This document shows, one piece after another, positions 27,746-35,897 of a stretch of 64,000 nt of DNA. A program made the translations under genes and the position numbers. Positions within the stretch are counted from its first letter, which is position 1. Every line of letters starts with the position of its first letter. The notes beneath the pieces are model-generated. The model was not told the origin of the DNA and made no database searches. It was given only the letters and a program-made list of their open reading frames with translations. The DNA is from Bacteroides mediterraneensis (GTDB taxonomy: Bacteria; Bacteroidota; Bacteroidia; Bacteroidales; Bacteroidaceae), in assembly GCF_025993685.1 (NCBI RefSeq), contig NZ_DAJPEN010000001.1, positions 806,001 to 870,000 of the forward strand, in the 5' to 3' direction.

Positions 27746-29503
27746 TTAACATTCCGGTTTATAAAAACATGGCAGAAGAGCCTTCCTGTCGCAGTTATTA
27801 CCATGAAGAATACATTCAAACAAGTGCTTCAGGTAATCCTGAGGATCTATGTCATTAAGTTTGCAGCTTTCTATCAGAGAGAAGATGAATGCCGAGTTTT
27901 CTGCGGCTGCCTCACTTCCTATATTCATACAGTTCTTGAGCAGCAGCTTTACAGGTTTCATTCTTTGCTCACAGAGATTGTTGGATATTTCCGCTGAACC
28001 GTCCTTGAGGATATTTCTCAAGGACTTCCACTGGTTTAACGTATAGTTCACGGCCTTTCTCATCAGTTCGTTTGCCATGATTTTGGTATCCTGCATCATC
28101 ATGACCACCTTATGATGGATACGCTCAAGAATCGGTCCCGTAAGCTTAAGTCTTTTTTCCTTAATCTGCTCGCCGCTGAGTTTCATCATACGGAACAGGT
28201 CTTCATTTCTGAACATATCACCGATAGGATTTATTATGTCCATCGCCGTCCTGTCTGAAGGCAAGGCATCAACCCACAACCTCCTGCAGTGCGTCCAGCA
28301 TCCTATGTGAAGCACCTTTGAGGCTTCTCCGTCAAACATCCTGTAAACCGTATATCCGTCAGTGGATATGGTTCCCATAAAATATTCCAGGAACGACTTT
28401 GCCGTATCGGAAGACCTGCTGCCGTTGTTATAGTGATAATAGACCATCTTTATATGCTTTGCAAAGAAAGCCCATAAGTACTTTCTCCTGTAAGCCTTAC
28501 CTTCCGGTGTTTCAACTCCAACGAGTTCGGTAGTCTCATCAACCATAAGGTATTTTGCCCTCTGTACAAACTCCTTGAATGCATCTCCGATAAATTCCTT
28601 TAGTTTGGCGATTCCGTTATGGATATAGCTGTTCAGCGTGGTGTTGCTTATATGGATACCTTCTCTTGCAAGCAGCCTTATCTGTCTATTTTCAGGCATG
28701 CTGAAGTCATATTTCAGACAAAGCAGGCGGACAAGCAGTTCAGGAGAGAAGATTCCTCCAAGGTTTTTCAGCGGATGCTCCATCGTGCTTGTGAAAGTGC
28801 CGTCGGCAAGCTTTACCCTCGCCACCTTGTACACATGCTCCACATTATGAGCCCTTACATGTTCTATGACCCTGTATTCCCACACATCAGCCATTCCGTT
28901 ACGGTTCATAAGCCTTGCACCATCCGGGAGTTGGTAATAATCTTCTATTTCATGAACAACTACCTTATCCACCTTCAGCCTGGTCTTTTCTGCACGGGGA
29001 GCTGTTTCCTTTTTCCTTGAAGGCCTGCAGTTCTGTGCAGGTACGTTACCGGAAGAGGTATTGCTGCCAGTACCGTTACCATCTGCCTTATTATTATCAT
29101 CTTTCTTATCAGAGCCGTCATACTCGGACTTCTCCATTGCCGACTTGTCAATGTTACGGTTGTTCAGCAGCCTTCTTTGTTCGGAGGTACGGCCGAAACG
29201 ATGTTTCCTGCTGTCCTCAAGCTGAAGCCTGAGATTGGAAACCTCATTTGCCAGCATCATGTTCACCTCGTCTTTTGCCTCAAGCTGCTTTCTCATAAGT
29301 TCCATTTCTTTTCGATAGTTTTCGACTGTTGCGGACAACTCATTGATTGTATCAACCAGAGCCTTGGAGTTCTCTTTGTTTGATTCTTCAATAGCCTTAA
29401 GCCTCGCAATCAGTTCGTTTACCTGTTTGCGAAGCCCTGCCTTTTCCTCATTTGCCAGACCCAGCTGGCAGCAAAGTAACTCGTATGCTCTTTCATCAAT
29501 CAT
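27746..29503 (-). CDS. tnpC: IS66-family transposase TnpC
   Basis: A 585-residue DDE transposase. The N-terminal 100 residues are a long coiled coil (NELIARLKAIEESNKENSKAL... to the QLEDSRKHRFGRTSEQRR motif typical of IS66). A basic/Gly-rich linker and zinc-finger-like region follow, then the catalytic core: first Asp in KYLMVDETT, second Asp in TISTDGYTVY, Glu in ISNNLCEQRMKPVK. The C-terminal IS66 tail (AENSAFIFSLIESCKLNDIDPQDYL) is present. The length is slightly above the usual 510-530 residues because of the coiled coil and linker. It performs strand transfer at the IS ends. Confidence 0.95.
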   Translation of the reverse strand: MIDERAYELLCCQLGLANEEKAGLRKQVNELIARLKAIEESNKENSKALVDTINELSATVENYRKEMELMRKQLEAKDEVNMMLANEVSNLRLQLEDSRKHRFGRTSEQRRLLNNRNIDKSAMEKSEYDGSDKKDDNNKADGNGTGSNTSSGNVPAQNCRPSRKKETAPRAEKTRLKVDKVVVHEIEDYYQLPDGARLMNRNGMADVWEYRVIEHVRAHNVEHVYKVARVKLADGTFTSTMEHPLKNLGGIFSPELLVRLLCLKYDFSMPENRQIRLLAREGIHISNTTLNSYIHNGIAKLKEFIGDAFKEFVQRAKYLMVDETTELVGVETPEGKAYRRKYLWAFFAKHIKMVYYHYNNGSRSSDTAKSFLEYFMGTISTDGYTVYRMFDGEASKVLHIGCWTHCRRLWVDALPSDRTAMDIINPIGDMFRNEDLFRMMKLSGEQIKEKRLKLTGPILERIHHKVVMMMQDTKIMANELMRKAVNYTLNQWKSLRNILKDGSAEISNNLCEQRMKPVKLLLKNCMNIGSEAAAENSAFIFSLIESCKLNDIDPQDYLKHLFECILHGNNCDRKALLPCFYKPEC

Positions 29504-29590
29504 GATATAAAGGTACGAAAAATCAGGCAGTTACGCAAACTTTTTACCGTTTATTTTTATATTATTTTATTGATAATCAGTGTATTAATA

Positions 29591-29935
29591 TTAATATTTC
29601 GGACTAACGTACATCTTGTCAACCACTATGCTTTCCGTAAGATAGGCCATATCCGACCATTGTATCCGGTAGCATTTGGAGACCTCATCAAATACAGGTT
29701 TCTTGAATCTACCCATGACTGGACGTTTCTCATAAAGCACATAAAAACCGCGTTCGTAATGAAGTATCTTCACGACCTTGCGGTTACGGGACATGAACAT
29801 ATATACATTGGATGTATCACTCGGATCGAGTGATATCTCTTCCCTTATACTCTCACACAGACGGAAGATACCTTTCCGTAAATCCACATTACCGTTGAAC
29901 AGGTAATAGTTCAGGTTAGCACTCAGTCCAAGCAT
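29591..29935 (-). CDS. tnpB: IS66 accessory protein TnpB
   Basis: A 114-residue IS66 Orf2 protein. The family pattern is clear: NVDLRKGIFRLCESIREE, then VYMFMSRNRKVVKILHYERGFYVLYEKRP. It is required with TnpA and TnpC for full IS66 transposition, but its biochemical role is not established. It starts one base after the upstream ORF ends and is followed by an 87-base gap before TnpC. Confidence 0.92.
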   Translation of the reverse strand: MLGLSANLNYYLFNGNVDLRKGIFRLCESIREEISLDPSDTSNVYMFMSRNRKVVKILHYERGFYVLYEKRPVMGRFKKPVFDEVSKCYRIQWSDMAYLTESIVVDKMYVSPKY

Positions 29936-29936
29936 A

Positions 29937-30305
29937 TCATCCTATCATTTTATTAAGCAACAGACTCAGGTCAAGAACGGTGGTATTTCTTAGAAACAGT
30001 GTTGCGCCGGATGTCAGTTGTAACTTAACCCATTTTATTGGCGGTTCGCCTTCAGGCTGTTTCACTTCCATCTTCACGGTTGGACTGTTGCAAGGCTTGC
30101 CGGTTATCTGGACTTTGGCAACCTTGGGTTGTTCAGTCTGAACTGCCTTACCTAACTTCTCACTCCACAGCTGGTGACGCTGCCAGTTCATGAACTTGTC
30201 GTAATTTACTCCATAATCCGCACAGAACTCCCGAAGATCCTTGGTCTCGCTGCATAACTGGTAGAGGTCATATACCTCTTGGTAGTTTACTTTCTCTTTT
30301 GCCAT
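29937..30305 (-). CDS. IS66 accessory protein TnpA-like
   Basis: A 122-residue protein in the first position of the IS66 operon. The N-terminus (YQEVYDLYQLCSETKDLREFCADYGVNYDKFMNWQRH) looks like a helix-turn-helix, as in IS66/IS3 Orf1 proteins. The C-terminal half (IKWVKLQLTSGATLFLRNTTVLDLSLLLNKMI) matches the usual IS66 TnpA ending (LPNGVRLxxxxxxdxxxLxxLl). The start at 30305 (MAKEK) or 30311 (MIMAKEK) cannot be decided from sequence. Confidence 0.85.
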   Translation of the reverse strand: MAKEKVNYQEVYDLYQLCSETKDLREFCADYGVNYDKFMNWQRHQLWSEKLGKAVQTEQPKVAKVQITGKPCNSPTVKMEVKQPEGEPPIKWVKLQLTSGATLFLRNTTVLDLSLLLNKMIG

Positions 30306-30331
30306 AATCATTATTGTTAAAGGTTACGGCG

Positions 30332-30362
30332 CAAAGGTAGGGTTGTGAATAATGTGCGTCAA
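30332..30362 (-). promoter_or_regulatory. Promoter of the IS66 operon
   Basis: On the minus strand, TTG (30360-30362), 20 bases, then TACCTTTG (30332-30339): a full Bacteroides consensus promoter within the IS right end, 26 bases before the first start codon. The -33 element overlaps the inner part of the terminal repeat region, so transposase binding there could affect transcription. Confidence 0.7.
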
Positions 30363-30383
30363 GGCGGAAAATAGTATGCTTAC

Positions 30384-30391
30384 CAATTAAA
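30384..30391. repeat. IS66 target-site duplication, right copy
   Basis: CAATTAAA, the second copy of the 8-base duplication, directly after the IS right end and directly before the right arm of the split terminator. Confidence 0.85.
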
Positions 30392-30412
30392 GATGAGCGG
30401 CCTTCCTTTTTT
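30391..30412 (-). terminator. Right arm of the split radA terminator
   Basis: AGATGAGCGGCCTTCCTTTTTT (30391-30412), the partner of 27618-27639. On the radA (minus) strand this is now the first half of the stem only, so the radA transcript no longer meets the complete hairpin before entering the IS. Confidence 0.85.
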
Positions 30413-30449
30413 ATAATATTTGTTCAAGTATGCTTTGATGAATTGCTTT

Positions 30450-31823
30450 CTATCCAAATAATTCCCGGAAGGCTTCTTCAACCTTCCGTACGGGAACAAG
30501 TTCTATTTTGATTTTCTTACGGTCGATGCCCGAAAGGTTGTGCTTGGGTATCAGCATCCGCTGGAATCCCAGTTTTTCGGCTTCACTGATGCGCTGTTCG
30601 ATGCGGTTGACCGGACGGATTTCTCCACTCAGGCCTACTTCGCCTGCCATGCAAACTCCCGTTTCGATTTCGGAATCCATGTTGCTGGAAAGAATGGCAC
30701 TAATAACGGCCAGGTCGATGGCCGGGTCGTTGACTTTCAATCCTCCGGCAATGTTCAGGAACACGTCTTTCTGTGCCAGTTTGAAGCCGACCCGCTTTTC
30801 CAATACGGCCAGCAGCATGTTCATGCGTCGGAGGTCGAAGCCGGTGGCCGAACGTTGCGGCATACCGTAGGCTGCCGTGCTGACCAATGCCTGGACTTCA
30901 ATCAGGAAAGGGCGCACGCCTTCCACGGCTCCGGCAATGGCTACTCCGCTCATGCCTTCATGGTCTTGGGTAAGCAGGAGTTCTGAGGGATTGCTGACCT
31001 GACGAAGGCCGTCCTGCCGCATTTCATAAATACCCAATTCGGCGGTACTTCCAAAACGGTTCTTGATGCTGCGCAGGATGCGGTACATGTAGTGCTGGTC
31101 TCCTTCGAATTGCAGCACCGTATCCACGATGTGTTCCAGCACCTTCGGTCCGGCGATGCTTCCTTCTTTGTTGATGTGTCCGATGAGGATGACAGGGGTA
31201 CCGGTTTCTTTGGCAAACTTCAAGAGAGAGGCGGTACATTCCCTCACCTGTACGATGCTGCCGGGAGAAGAATCGATGTTTTCGGTAGAAATGGTCTGAA
31301 TGGAGTCGATAATGATCAGGTCGGGAGCGGCATTTTTGATATGGGTGAAGATTTGTTCCAATGAAGTCTCACAGGCTATCAGCAGATTGTCATTGTCCGG
31401 ATGGGGGATGCGGACAGCCCGGAGTTTGAGCTGACGGGCACTTTCTTCACCGGATACATAAAGAATCTTTTTGTGGGCAAGTCGGAGTACGGTCTGAAGT
31501 ATCAGGGTGGATTTGCCGATACCGGGCTCTCCGCCAATCAGGGTCAGAGAGCCTTGCACAAGTCCTCCTCCCAATACCCGGTTGAGTTCCTCGTCCAGCA
31601 TATCAATCCGTTGCTCCTCGTCGGATGCGATATCTTTGAGAGGCTGAGGTTTGGAACGTACGGATTCGATGCCGTGCGCCACATGCTTGGCCACGGGGGC
31701 TTCTTTCCGGACCACTTCTTCTACAAATGTGTTCCACTGTCCGCAAGAGGGACATTTCCCGGCCCATTTCGGGGATTCTTGTCCGCAATTCGTGCAGACA
31801 TATACTGTTTTTTCTTTTGCCAT
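30450..31823 (-). CDS. radA: DNA repair protein RadA/Sms
   Basis: A 457-residue helicase-like protein that promotes branch migration during recombinational repair. The start at 31823 gives the standard N-terminal C4 zinc finger (Cys10, Cys13, Cys24, Cys27: YVCTNCGQ...KCPSCGQW). Walker A GGEPGIGKST is at about 96-105, Walker B DLIIIDSIQT, and the RadA-specific KNRFGSTAELG motif follows. The C-terminal Lon-protease-like domain (VFLNIAGGLKVNDPAIDLAVI; CMAGEVGLSGEIRPV) is intact. Length is typical. Its terminator has been split by the IS66 element. Confidence 0.97.
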   Translation of the reverse strand: MAKEKTVYVCTNCGQESPKWAGKCPSCGQWNTFVEEVVRKEAPVAKHVAHGIESVRSKPQPLKDIASDEEQRIDMLDEELNRVLGGGLVQGSLTLIGGEPGIGKSTLILQTVLRLAHKKILYVSGEESARQLKLRAVRIPHPDNDNLLIACETSLEQIFTHIKNAAPDLIIIDSIQTISTENIDSSPGSIVQVRECTASLLKFAKETGTPVILIGHINKEGSIAGPKVLEHIVDTVLQFEGDQHYMYRILRSIKNRFGSTAELGIYEMRQDGLRQVSNPSELLLTQDHEGMSGVAIAGAVEGVRPFLIEVQALVSTAAYGMPQRSATGFDLRRMNMLLAVLEKRVGFKLAQKDVFLNIAGGLKVNDPAIDLAVISAILSSNMDSEIETGVCMAGEVGLSGEIRPVNRIEQRISEAEKLGFQRMLIPKHNLSGIDRKKIKIELVPVRKVEEAFRELFG

Positions 31824-32227
31824 AGTTGTCACACTAATTTCAGACAAAGGTACGAAAACTTATGTTTATTTCTGATGCTGCCAAAAAAATATCATTTAAA
31901 TGTGGGTTTGTAGAAAAATGTTGTTATATTTGCCAGCAGAAAAACAATAATCTATGACTGAACGCTGTCTTCATATCATCTTGTTGAAGGGGCATGGGTA
32001 TATGCCTTTTATTACTTCTGCCACAGGGATGACCCCTAGGGGGTAAAGGATAGTATGTTTGGTGTTTCTACGTGATACACGTCTGCGGATGCAGACATTT
32101 CAATTATTTTATTCATTCAACTTTAATTTAATTTATTTGTTTCCGTAGGGAGGTGGATTGTACTGCTTTCTTCTTATGGAAATAAGACCGGATTATAGGA
32201 ATTCGGGCATAAAAATAAGAATAATCT
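31824..32227 (+). promoter_or_regulatory. radA/thr divergent region: thr leader
   Basis: This 404-base gap precedes the threonine operon. A -7 motif TATATTTG lies at 31925-31932 (a TTTG at 31907-31910 is closer than the usual -33). It is followed by a 30-codon ORF (31954-32046), the palindrome CCCCTAGGGG at 32033-32042 overlapping its end, and two hairpins that exclude each other: ACGTG-ATA-CACGT (32070-32082) and GTCTGC-GGAT-GCAGAC (32081-32096), the latter followed by AU-rich sequence. For radA, TACCTTTG at 31845-31852 is a minus-strand -7 box. The arrangement suggests attenuation; this is an inference. Confidence 0.5.
31954..32046 (+). CDS. Possible threonine operon leader peptide
   Basis: A 30-codon ORF starting 22 bases after a -7 motif and ending 181 bases before thrA. 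The encoded peptide ends MPFITSATGMTPRG, giving three Thr and one Ile in eight residues; the whole peptide has four Thr and three Ile out of 30. This is enriched but far below E. coli ThrL. It is followed by two mutually exclusive stem-loops. The position, size and Thr cluster fit an attenuation leader controlling thrA-kinase-thrC. The main alternative is a chance small ORF in a structured 5' UTR. Confidence 0.4.
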   Translation: MTERCLHIILLKGHGYMPFITSATGMTPRG

Positions 32228-34660
32228 ATGAAAGTATTGAAATTCGGCGGTACGTCCGTAGGTTCCGTCAATAGCATGTTAAGCGTGAAGCGTATTGTAG
32301 AAGGTGTAGATGACAAAGTGATTGTAGTTGTTTCTGCATTGGGAGGTATTACCGACAAATTGATTTGTACGTCGAAAATGGCCGCTTCGGGCGATGATTC
32401 TTATGAAAAGGAAATGAAAGAAATCGTGAACCGCCATATAGAAATGGTCTACACGGTCATTCCGGCAGGAAGAGGCAGAGAATTGCTTCTGGATTTGGTG
32501 AATGAACTGCTAAGTGAATTGAAGGATATTTTTCAGGGGATTTATTTGATTCGGGACCTTTCTCCCAAAACGTCGGCTACTATTGTGAGCTATGGAGAAC
32601 GTTTGTCTTCCATTATCGTGGCTACCTTGATTCAAGGGGCTGTGTGGTTCGATTCCCGTACGTTTATCAAGACAGAGAAAAAACATAACAAGCATATTCT
32701 GGATTCAGAACTCACCAATCAGCTGGTACGTGAAACCTTCAGTGAGATACCGCAAGTGTCTGTAGTGCCGGGATTTATTTCTACGGATAAAAATACTGGA
32801 GAAGTAACTAATTTGGGACGAGGTGGTTCGGATTACACGGCTTCCATCATTGCGGCTGCACTGGATGCGGATATTTTGGAAATATGGACGGATGTGGACG
32901 GCTTTATGACGGCCGACCCTAGAGTCATCAGTACGGCTTATCCTATCAAGGAATTGAGTTACGTGGAGGCTATGGAGTTGTGCAACTTCGGGGCGAAGGT
33001 GGTGTATCCGCCGACCATTTATCCGGTGTGTCACAAGAATATTCCGATTCTGATTAAGAATACGTTCAATCCGGAGGCACCGGGTACTATCGTCAAGCAG
33101 GATGCAGACCATTCTTCCAAACCCATTAAGGGTATTTCATCCATTAATGATACTTGTCTGATTACCATGACCGGTTTGGGAATGGTAGGCGTGATTGGAG
33201 TCAATCACCGTATTTTCAAGACTTTGGCGGAGAACGGCATCAGCGTGTTCCTCGTATCGCAGGCTTCTTCCGAGAACTCTACTTCCATCGGAGTAAGAAA
33301 TGAAGATGCAGACCTGGCTTGTGAAGTATTGAACGAGGAATTTGCCAAAGAAATAGAAATGGGAGAAATCTCGCCGATGAAGGCAGAAGGCAATTTGGCC
33401 ACCGTAGCCATTGTGGGTGAGAATATGAAGCATACACCGGGTATTGCCGGTAAACTGTTCGGTACGTTGGGACGGAACGGCATCAATGTCATTGCCTGTG
33501 CGCAGGGAGCTTCGGAAACCAATATCTCTTTTGTGGTAGACGGTGCTTCTTTGCGGAAAACATTGAACGTGATTCACGATTCGTTCTTTCTGTCAGAATA
33601 CCAAGTCTTGAATTTGTTTATTTGTGGCACAGGAACAGTGGGTTCCAGTCTGATAGAGCAGATTCATGGTCAGCAGGAAAAATTGAAACAGGAACGTGGA
33701 TTGAAGTTGCATGTGGTTGGGATAGCCAACGGTCACAAGGCCTTGTTTACCCGTGCAGGAATTGATTTGGAGCATTTCAGGGAGGAATTGGATGAAAAAG
33801 GTTCTCCTTCATCTCCGCAGGTGCTCCGGGATGAGATTGTAGGGATGAATATCTTCAATTCGGTATTTGTGGATTGTACCGCCAGTCCGGATATCGCGGC
33901 CCTCTACAAGGACTTGTTGAGTCACAACGTATCGGTAGTGGCAGCCAACAAGATTGCGGCTTCTTCGGATTACGATATCTATGCGGAGCTGAAGCGGATA
34001 GCCCGTCAGCGGGGAGTCAAGTTCCTGTTTGAAACGAACGTAGGAGCCGGATTGCCTGTTATCAATACGATTAACGACCTGATAAACAGTGGAGACAAGA
34101 TACTGAAGATTGAAGCGGTGGTAAGCGGTACATTGAACTATATATTTAACCGCATCAGCGCTGACATGCCGTTGAGTGCGACCATCCGTCAGGCGAAGGA
34201 AGACGGTTATTCAGAGCCTGACCCGCGAGTGGACCTGAGTGGGAAGGATGTGATTCGGAAACTGGTGATTCTGGCTCGTGAAGCGGGTTATCGTTTGAAC
34301 CAGGAAGACGTGGAAACCCACCTGTTTATTCCGGACAAGTATTTTGAAGGAACGTTGGATGATTTCTGGAAGAACATACCCAAATTGGATAAGGAATTCG
34401 AAGAGCGTCGCCGTGAAGTGGAACGCGAAGGAAAACGCTGGCGCTTTGTTGCCAGTCTGGAAAACGGACATGGAAAAGTGGCGTTGCAGGAAGTGGACAG
34501 CAACCATCCGTTCTATAATCTGGCAGGTACCAATAACATTATTCTGCTCACCACCGAACGTTACAATGAATATCCGATGCTGATTCAAGGCTATGGAGCG
34601 GGTGCCAGTGTAACCGCTGCAGGAGTATTTGCGGATATTATGAGCATTGCCAATATTTAA
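32228..34660 (+). CDS. thrA: Bifunctional aspartokinase / homoserine dehydrogenase
   Basis: An 810-residue fusion enzyme catalysing the first and third steps from aspartate to homoserine. The aspartokinase domain begins MKVLKFGGTSVGS and covers about 1-300 (with GRGGSDYTAS and WTDVDGFMTADPR). Two ACT-type regulatory domains (about 315-460; GLGMVGVIGVNHRIF, AQGASETNISFVV) suggest threonine feedback control. Homoserine dehydrogenase follows from about 463 with the NAD(P) motif ICGTGTVGSSL and the catalytic region GTLNYIFNRISADMPL. The length matches enteric and Bacteroides ThrA. It is first in the thr operon, 11 bases before the next gene. Confidence 0.97.
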   Translation: MKVLKFGGTSVGSVNSMLSVKRIVEGVDDKVIVVVSALGGITDKLICTSKMAASGDDSYEKEMKEIVNRHIEMVYTVIPAGRGRELLLDLVNELLSELKDIFQGIYLIRDLSPKTSATIVSYGERLSSIIVATLIQGAVWFDSRTFIKTEKKHNKHILDSELTNQLVRETFSEIPQVSVVPGFISTDKNTGEVTNLGRGGSDYTASIIAAALDADILEIWTDVDGFMTADPRVISTAYPIKELSYVEAMELCNFGAKVVYPPTIYPVCHKNIPILIKNTFNPEAPGTIVKQDADHSSKPIKGISSINDTCLITMTGLGMVGVIGVNHRIFKTLAENGISVFLVSQASSENSTSIGVRNEDADLACEVLNEEFAKEIEMGEISPMKAEGNLATVAIVGENMKHTPGIAGKLFGTLGRNGINVIACAQGASETNISFVVDGASLRKTLNVIHDSFFLSEYQVLNLFICGTGTVGSSLIEQIHGQQEKLKQERGLKLHVVGIANGHKALFTRAGIDLEHFREELDEKGSPSSPQVLRDEIVGMNIFNSVFVDCTASPDIAALYKDLLSHNVSVVAANKIAASSDYDIYAELKRIARQRGVKFLFETNVGAGLPVINTINDLINSGDKILKIEAVVSGTLNYIFNRISADMPLSATIRQAKEDGYSEPDPRVDLSGKDVIRKLVILAREAGYRLNQEDVETHLFIPDKYFEGTLDDFWKNIPKLDKEFEERRREVEREGKRWRFVASLENGHGKVALQEVDSNHPFYNLAGTNNIILLTTERYNEYPMLIQGYGAGASVTAAGVFADIMSIANI

Positions 34661-34671
34661 AACAGACAGTC

Positions 34672-35886
34672 ATGAAACATCTTATTATATTGGGCGACGG
34701 CATGGCCGACTGGGCTGTTCCGTCGCTGGGAGGAAAGACCCTGTTGCAGTATGCACAGACTCCTTATATGGACAAACTGGCACGCATGGGACGTACGGGT
34801 ATGTTGAAGACCGTAGCCGACGGATTTCATCCTGGGAGTGAGGTGGCCAATATGTCGGTAATGGGATATGACCTGCCCAAGGTTTACGAAGGCCGTGGGG
34901 TGCTGGAAGCTGCTAGTATCGGAGTAGACCTTCAGGAAGGGGACATGGCCATGCGGTGTAACATCGTCTGTGTGGAAGGAGATATTTTGAAGAACCATTC
35001 TGCCGGGCATATCACGACCGAGGAAGCCGATGAGCTGATTCGTTTCCTGGATGAAAAACTGGGCTCCGACCGTATTCATTTCTATACCGGTGTGCAGTAT
35101 CGTCATCTGCTGGTGATAAAAGGAGGAGACAAACGGCTGGCTTGTGTGCCTCCGCATGATATCCCTTTGCAGCCTTTCCGCCCGAATTTGGTGAAGGCTT
35201 TGTGTCCGGAAGCACAGGAAACAGCCGATTTGTTGAATGATTTGATTTTGAAGTCACAACAGTTGCTGCCCACTCATCCGGTCAATCTGAAACGGGTGGC
35301 AGAAGGAAAGGACCCGGCCAATAGCATCTGGCCGTGGAGTCCGGGATACCGTCCGCAGATGGAACCCTTGGCCGAGAAATATCCGTCCATTCATAAAGGA
35401 GCGGTCATTACGGCAGTCGATTTGATTCGGGGTATCGGACGTTACGCCGGATTGCGTTGCATTGAAGTGGAAGGAGCTACCGGACTGTACAATACCAATT
35501 ATGAAGGAAAGGCCCAGGCAGCCATTGAAGCCTTGAAAACCGATGACTTTGTGTATCTGCATGTGGAGGCCAGCGATGAGGCCGGACATGAAGGAGATGT
35601 GCCGTTGAAGTTGCAGACGATTGAAAACCTGGACCGTCGGATTGTGGGACCTGTCTATGAGGCGGTGAAACAATGGGATGAACCTGTCGCCATGGCGGTT
35701 CTTCCAGACCATCCTACGCCTTGTGAGTTGCGGACACATACCAATGAGCCTATACCGTTTTTGATTTATTATCCGGGTATTGTGCCCGATTCCGTGCAGA
35801 CGTACGATGAAGTAAGCTGTAAGGAGGGCGGTTACGGCTTGATGGAAAAAGACGAGTTTATGAATTTATTTATGCACATTCAGTAA
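34672..35886 (+). CDS. Phosphoglycerate-mutase-like protein, predicted homoserine kinase analogue
   Basis: A 404-residue member of the cofactor-independent (archaeal-type, ApgM) phosphoglycerate mutase family in the alkaline phosphatase superfamily. Metal-site motifs are visible: ILGDGMAD (Asp9), the phospho-Ser region PGSEVANMSVMGYD (Ser56), HVEASDEAGHEGD and VLPDHPTPC. It lies exactly where homoserine kinase (thrB) should be, between thrA and thrC, with 11-base spacings on both sides, and no GHMP-type ThrB is nearby. Comparative genomics has proposed this protein group as a non-orthologous homoserine kinase in Bacteroides and others. The kinase role is therefore well supported by context but not by any kinase motif. 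Confidence 0.85.
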   Translation: MKHLIILGDGMADWAVPSLGGKTLLQYAQTPYMDKLARMGRTGMLKTVADGFHPGSEVANMSVMGYDLPKVYEGRGVLEAASIGVDLQEGDMAMRCNIVCVEGDILKNHSAGHITTEEADELIRFLDEKLGSDRIHFYTGVQYRHLLVIKGGDKRLACVPPHDIPLQPFRPNLVKALCPEAQETADLLNDLILKSQQLLPTHPVNLKRVAEGKDPANSIWPWSPGYRPQMEPLAEKYPSIHKGAVITAVDLIRGIGRYAGLRCIEVEGATGLYNTNYEGKAQAAIEALKTDDFVYLHVEASDEAGHEGDVPLKLQTIENLDRRIVGPVYEAVKQWDEPVAMAVLPDHPTPCELRTHTNEPIPFLIYYPGIVPDSVQTYDEVSCKEGGYGLMEKDEFMNLFMHIQ

Positions 35887-35897
35887 CAAATTGCAAT

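Larger units (their letters stand above)
27658..30383 (-). mobile_element. IS66-family insertion sequence, apparently intact
   Basis: About 2.73 kb with the three-gene IS66 layout (two small ORFs and a large transposase) all on the minus strand. The ends are imperfect inverted repeats of about 22 bases starting GTAA: GTAACCATTCTATTTTCCGC on the left and, read inward from the right, GTAAGCATACTATTTTCCGC. The 8-base target duplication CAATTAAA is at 27650-27657 and 30384-30391; because the site reads CAATTAAAG the boundary can shift by one base. None of the three ORFs is broken. The perfect duplication and intact genes suggest a recent insertion. It lies in the loop of the radA terminator. Confidence 0.93.
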
